Shown here piece after piece: positions 59,901 to 64,000 of a DNA stretch of 64,000 nucleotides. A program made the position numbers and the translations under genes. Each line of letters starts with the position of its first letter. Positions within the stretch are counted from its first letter, which is position 1. This DNA is from Phoronis australis (taxonomy: Eukaryota; Phoronida; Phoronidae): positions 199,251 through 263,250 of the forward strand of contig NMRA01000253.1 of the NCBI GenBank assembly GCA_002633005.1, read 5' to 3'. Below the pieces are notes generated by a model, which was not told where the DNA came from, ran no database searches, and worked only from the letters and a program-made list of their open reading frames with translations.

Positions 59901-61416
59901 TGGCTGTTGTAATTTAGGTGACTTGTGAGTATCCAGCACACTACATTTTTAGTACCAATTGTCAATTCAGACCCGCCGAAAACTGTTGGGATCTGAGTGA
60001 CACGTGCCGCCAACCGAAACCTTGTGTGGGTGACTGTTTTGTTTGGTAACTTAGGGTCATTTTGGACCCTAGGGAAATGTCCAAATTTGCTACCATTGAA
60101 CGTCATAGCTCAGAACAGAAAGGTGCATAGAAAAATTCTGACAGTCTTTCATGTATGCACTGTATACCAAGACGATGTTGGAATTTGTTTTTAAACTTTG
60201 TAAGTTTTATCTTCAGGGGATATCAATAATGAGCTTGATAGATTTCATTCAAAAACTCCAAAGTTACACCAAAATGAAAGCGAAACTTCAATTTTAAAAA
60301 AAGCTGTAGCAGCGTTTTTGAGATTTCTGCTTGGACTTTAAGTCAAATAAAATTTGTTTGCGATATTAATGACGTTATTTTGCACTCAATGCACCTTTCA
60401 TTCTTTGTAATTTTTTGGCAAAAATCATGGTCACGTGGCCCAAGTAATGGCTGACTGGAAAAAGAGAATCTCAAGTACTACAGGCTTTCTACTTTCAGAA
60501 AATATATACTTTTACTTTTACTAATTACACTGCATACACACTTAGGGATAACGTCCCACATAACCTTAAACAGGACTGACCGATTTTTATTACTATGCAA
60601 GCGTAGCGTGCTCACTCCATCCGTTGCTGACACTATTTTCACGAAAGACGTCGCTCTAGTCGGTTGGCGACTACGCTAGTGTTGCTTTACTTAGTGTTTA
60701 TGACTCACAATAGGTTAACGTGGCTCGTTTCTTGGTGAGCCATGTTAGCACTGGTTCCACTGATAATCTGTGCAGGCTTAGTCTAATAATTTATAACGAT
60801 CTTTAACTTTGGATGACATAATATTTGACTCGTAGATATCGAAGTTGCCATTAACAGACACAAGGGCGCAACTGTTTAGAGTGCAGACTAAATAAGAAAG
60901 TTACTGAAAGTCGGCGACGCAGGCACAAAGGTGGTATCCAGCCCAACATCGCCTATGTACCGATTAGTGTGCAGGCAAATTTGAAGCGTTTAATATTCTG
61001 TGTTTTTGAGCCATCAATTTTTTAAGCCTGCAGTAACTAAGTCAAACGTTTTTCCAGAGCCTGCACCCTACGAGGTGATGCCGCAGTTTTGCATACGGTC
61101 TCGATTGTCTTTCAAGATTCCTCTTACCAACAAATAGTTATTTCACCACAGACAGGTTACGTTTCTACTTACCACCATTTTCATGGGAGCATCACCATTG
61201 CCCCGCTGCAAAATTACAGAAAATGTTAAGTTTCCCACATCTTTGCAAATGATTTTGGACAATTTGTTTTACAGGCGTTGGTACGTGTGGTTGATAATTG
61301 GAGTTGTGGCCTTCGTCATCTTCCTCGCCGTAACCTGCTGTATCTGCTGCTGTTGCAGCTGCTGCGCGTTGGCCCAGCGTCGCCAAGCGCGCGGAGGATA
61401 CGTCATTGTACAATAG
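53859..61416 (+). CDS. Shisa/CYYR1/VOPP1-like small cysteine-rich single-pass membrane protein (4 exons, 160 aa)
   Basis: Exons: 53859-53922, 58168-58326, 59807-59924, 61275-61416, with phases 1, 1 and 2. The total of 483 nt gives 160 residues and a TAG stop. Residues 1-21 form a signal peptide. Residues 22-74 and 75-113 are related modules: CP, then a CC pair, then a Gly and a second CC pair (KTCCTRKDSHGHTVGTCC; DICCTTTVNGKTTYGCC). One membrane segment follows at about 115-137 (WYVWLIIGVVAFVIFLAV), then a cytoplasmic run TCCICCCCSCC and a short tail ending GGYVIVQ. This plan is that of the Shisa-like adaptor group (Shisa, CYYR1, WBP1/VOPP1), known as trafficking adaptors. The PPxY motifs of WBP1/VOPP1 are absent. 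The donor GTACAC at 58327 is weak, but the exon length (159 nt) keeps the frame. Membership is inferred from layout; the exact orthologue is not clear. Confidence 0.72.
54585..55247. other. Stretch open on both strands, unidentified
   Basis: A - strand frame (54585-54989, 134 codons) and two + strand frames (54589-55074, 161 codons; 54834-55247, 137 codons) overlap, longer than usual for this AT-rich DNA. GC content is above its surroundings. None shows a motif I know. It lies in the first intron of the Shisa-like gene and could be an old mobile-element fragment. Confidence 0.35.
58168..58326 (+). CDS. Shisa-like gene exon 2, first CC/CC module
   Basis: The acceptor is TATTTTCAG. It encodes EVCPPSLTVLYPPRC, then AKTCCTRKDSHGHTVGTCC and PTSCTNG. 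If the weak donor is not used, the frame runs on 16 codons to a TAA, giving a secreted form. Confidence 0.72.
59807..59924 (+). CDS. Shisa-like gene exon 3, second CC/CC module
   Basis: The acceptor is TTTTGCAG and the donor GTGAGT. It encodes RKYSCPVSGTSKDKDICC, then TTYGCCNLGD. It has no ATG and has to be found by splice sites. Reading through the donor hits TGA at once. Confidence 0.78.
61275..61416 (+). CDS. Shisa-like gene exon 4, membrane segment and tail
   Basis: The acceptor is GTTTTACAG. It encodes the WYVWLIIGVV membrane helix, eight cysteines within eleven residues (CCICCCCSCC region) likely to be palmitoylated, and the end ARGGYVIVQ. Confidence 0.85.
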
Positions 61417-64000
61417 ACGCCCTTGCTGACACCATAGTCATTTGGTTAAGAAGAATATAAATTTGCTGTAATTGTTTTTACGCGACGTGCTGACTTCGAT
61501 CGTATTAAGTCGTGTATCCGGAACACCTCGGACATTTGCGTTATCACTGCTTTATCATATGTCAACATCAGGACCCGGGGACTAATCTTTGTACTCGAAA
61601 TCGAACTGGAAACTATTTTTGACATTTTCTGTTCTACATTTGTGCGAACTCGAGGCAAATGTGTGTTATTCTGTGCTCAAGTACATTACGTTTGCCCTTG
61701 GTGAACCCAGCATCAACGCCATAAGTTCAAGTCTGAACTCGAAACTCCGAATATTTACTCGAAGTCTAAGATTTTTATTCGCATTTGTAGTTAGAAAGCT
61801 CAAGAATCATCACTTGGGAACTTGGACTAGATACTCGTCCACGTGAATCATAAGACACTCGAGCCGAGAAAAACTGAAACTTATCGTAATTTTGCACAAA
61901 AATAAAACGGAAAATGTCAGAAAACTTGTAGTTCGACTTTCGGTACTGTTATGAATAACTTGTGATATTTTAGTATGGCTTGTGAGTATTAAGTATAGCA
62001 CAGAAAGTTTGGGCGCATTGCGTGAACGCGTGTAAAACTGATGTGATCACATGATTCTCTTGTAGTGGCATGAGGTTCTGTCAAGCATTTACGAGATCTT
62101 GTTTTTCTGCTAGAGACTTGCATCAACGGAACGCAGCCGTAACTATGTTCGTAGTTCGTGTTCAGCGATTGTTTCATTAATGTAATGATGCATTTTTGTA
62201 ATTTTTTTTTCAAAAAAGCGCACTGCGCATTAAGACCGCTGATGAGAACGAGGCATAAAATTGCCCCAGCAAGTGTTTAACAACTCCAATAAGTGTCCTA
62301 CAGCGTTTGAAAGTAGTGCAAGAGCCACGAACCAACGTAGACCAATTTCTAGAAGGCTACAGAAACACTGCTTCGTCTAGAGTGACAAGGGATCCGAATT
62401 ACACTTAATGACAACTTTGTTTCCAAATTCCATCAACTGAATGCATGAATGTTTTTTAAATCAAGGGCAACTATAATAAGGCCGCCTGTTTGTGACGATT
62501 TTTGTAAATAAACTGGCTCACAATTACGAATGTTTTTTTTCTATTATTTTATCTTTATTATGAGCTCCTCTTTGACTAACGGCATTTTCTGACAATATAA
62601 CTAAAGACTGAGCCTTAATTTAGTAGCGTTGCAAGAGAAGATCCATATTCATTTTCGATATATCTGTGTCAAAAGAACGAAAGAAATACGAAAAACACTT
62701 AGGAAACTTAGTTGAGTCCCTATTTGTGACTGTTTCATGCAACCGGGCACTGCAGTCTACAATTGCTGACATCACACGGATAGCGCGGTATTTGCCACAG
62801 ATCACGAGAATTAATGAACCAGGAAGTACATGTCCCTGATCTCAGATGGCGCATTTGTGGGATTTTCGAAGGCCGGAAAGGAGAGTTTTGTGCCCGACGT
62901 TGGGTCTCCTCTTTGTTAAAAAACCCGTTTTGAAAAGAAATTTTAATAACATTTAAGAAGTAAGATGCGGGCCACTGTTCACTGAAAATGGACATTTACT
63001 CGGTGACCAGACAAGTCGGTCAAACAAGCCGATTATACTTTTCAGTCGACAAATTTTTCGCGAACTTATAGATTGTGTCCAGTATGGTCTCGGAGAAAGC
63101 ATTTTACAACCGCCTTAATTATCCTAAACAAATTTTAGTATTGCTTATTTGGGAACACATAAAGAACACACAGCTAGGGCACATAACAAATTATGTAGTT
63201 TAACTACAATGCTGCGTTCATAATTCAACTCTATTGTTCAGAAATACAAAACACACAATCTAAATTCAGAACAACTAGTATGTATCACTAATCAAAACGC
63301 ACAAAACATCGTGATTGTGCAATGCGAAATAAACTAATTATGACAAAGTGAATATAACTTAAAATTTAAGAGGCATTGTCTGAGAAAACCTGCAAAATTG
63401 CAAAATGTTGACGGAGGCACATTCAACAATTAAGTTGATACTTTGAACACCGATTTGTACTCACATATGAATAACTAAATCACGTCTGTTTTTTATGTGG
63501 AGTCATTCTGTAAAAATAATAAATACTTTCAGTCGGTGTTTTTCTTCACACACAGGACGAAGAATGTCCTAAAAGACAAAAAGAATACCAACACTAACAG
63601 AGCTGGAAGCCAGTTTGTGACTTTGAATAATCATGACTAGTGAAACTGAAGCCATTGCTGTGCTTGAGAACTGATTTCGTTGAGCATCTGAGTGAATTAG
63701 TATTTCATCTCGCCTTTTTGGTGACGCACTAAAATTGACCCAACGTCACTCCAGTTAGGCCTTGGTTAGGCTTAGTAAATATCGAAGTATTCCGATAGTA
63801 GAAGTCCGATTATGAAAAAGTGGTTCCAAATTATATTTAAAAAATGGTGTCTTAGTAAAGAAAAGCCTTTTTTGTTCTCCGTAATACTATTTGAACTTTG
63901 GCATAATTCATTCTTTTTGACAATCCGACTTTATTCGGAGGCACTTTTGTATAATTGCCTTGGCAATTATCAGTGAAGGTTGATGTCAGGTGACATACCG
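61417..64000. other. 3' UTR and downstream flank of the Shisa-like gene
   Basis: AATAAA-type hexamers on the + strand lie near 61900 and 62505. Beyond these no exon or known motif was found on either strand to the window end. Confidence 0.5.

Overview
The window is animal nuclear DNA: AT-rich, with small coding exons separated by long introns that use GT/AG splice sites, and many short non-autonomous DNA transposons. It probably comes from a marine invertebrate. An invertebrate deuterostome such as a hemichordate or amphioxus would fit, but the species cannot be fixed from the sequence. I found four protein-coding genes, all of which had to be assembled from exons. No rRNA, CRISPR array or convincing tRNA was seen.

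Region 1 (1-16035, + strand) holds the last 15 exons of POMT1, protein O-mannosyltransferase 1. They give 622 residues with all phases in register. The N-terminal part, about 120 residues, lies left of the window. The introns carry a 37-bp tandem repeat, a hAT-like element and four copies of a roughly 70-bp palindromic element. POMT1 converges on the next gene across a non-coding gap (16036-20794).

Region 2 (20795-45491, - strand) is the most unusual part. Two genes lie head to tail and encode secreted mosaic proteins from exchangeable phase 1-1 exons. Each opens with a 58-nt signal-peptide exon and closes with an exon that carries a six-cysteine domain and the stop codon. The first exon family encodes a chitin-binding type-2 (CBM14/peritrophin-A)-like domain. 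The second encodes a six-cysteine domain with a Cx3C pair at each end that I do not recognise. Gene Y (28290 to 20795, 520 aa) is signal peptide, six CBM14-like domains in strict type-1/type-2 alternation, then one Cx3C domain. Gene X (45491 to 30673, 834 aa) is signal peptide, 2 Cx3C, 2 CBM14-like, 5 Cx3C, 1 CBM14-like, 1 Cx3C. Gene X is still changing: it holds a near-identical 600-bp tandem exon duplication at about 34.0-35.4 kb and a broken exon copy ending in a CAG tract. A chitin-coat, mucus or gut-surface role is an inference from the CBM14-like domains and the signal peptides.

Region 3 (45.5-53.9 kb) is non-coding DNA between divergent genes, rich in the palindrome TACATGTA. Region 4 (53859-61416, + strand) is a four-exon gene for a 160-aa single-pass membrane protein. 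It has two related C...CC...CC modules and a very cysteine-rich juxtamembrane tail, resembling the Shisa/CYYR1/WBP1/VOPP1 adaptor group. The last 2.6 kb shows no supportable gene.
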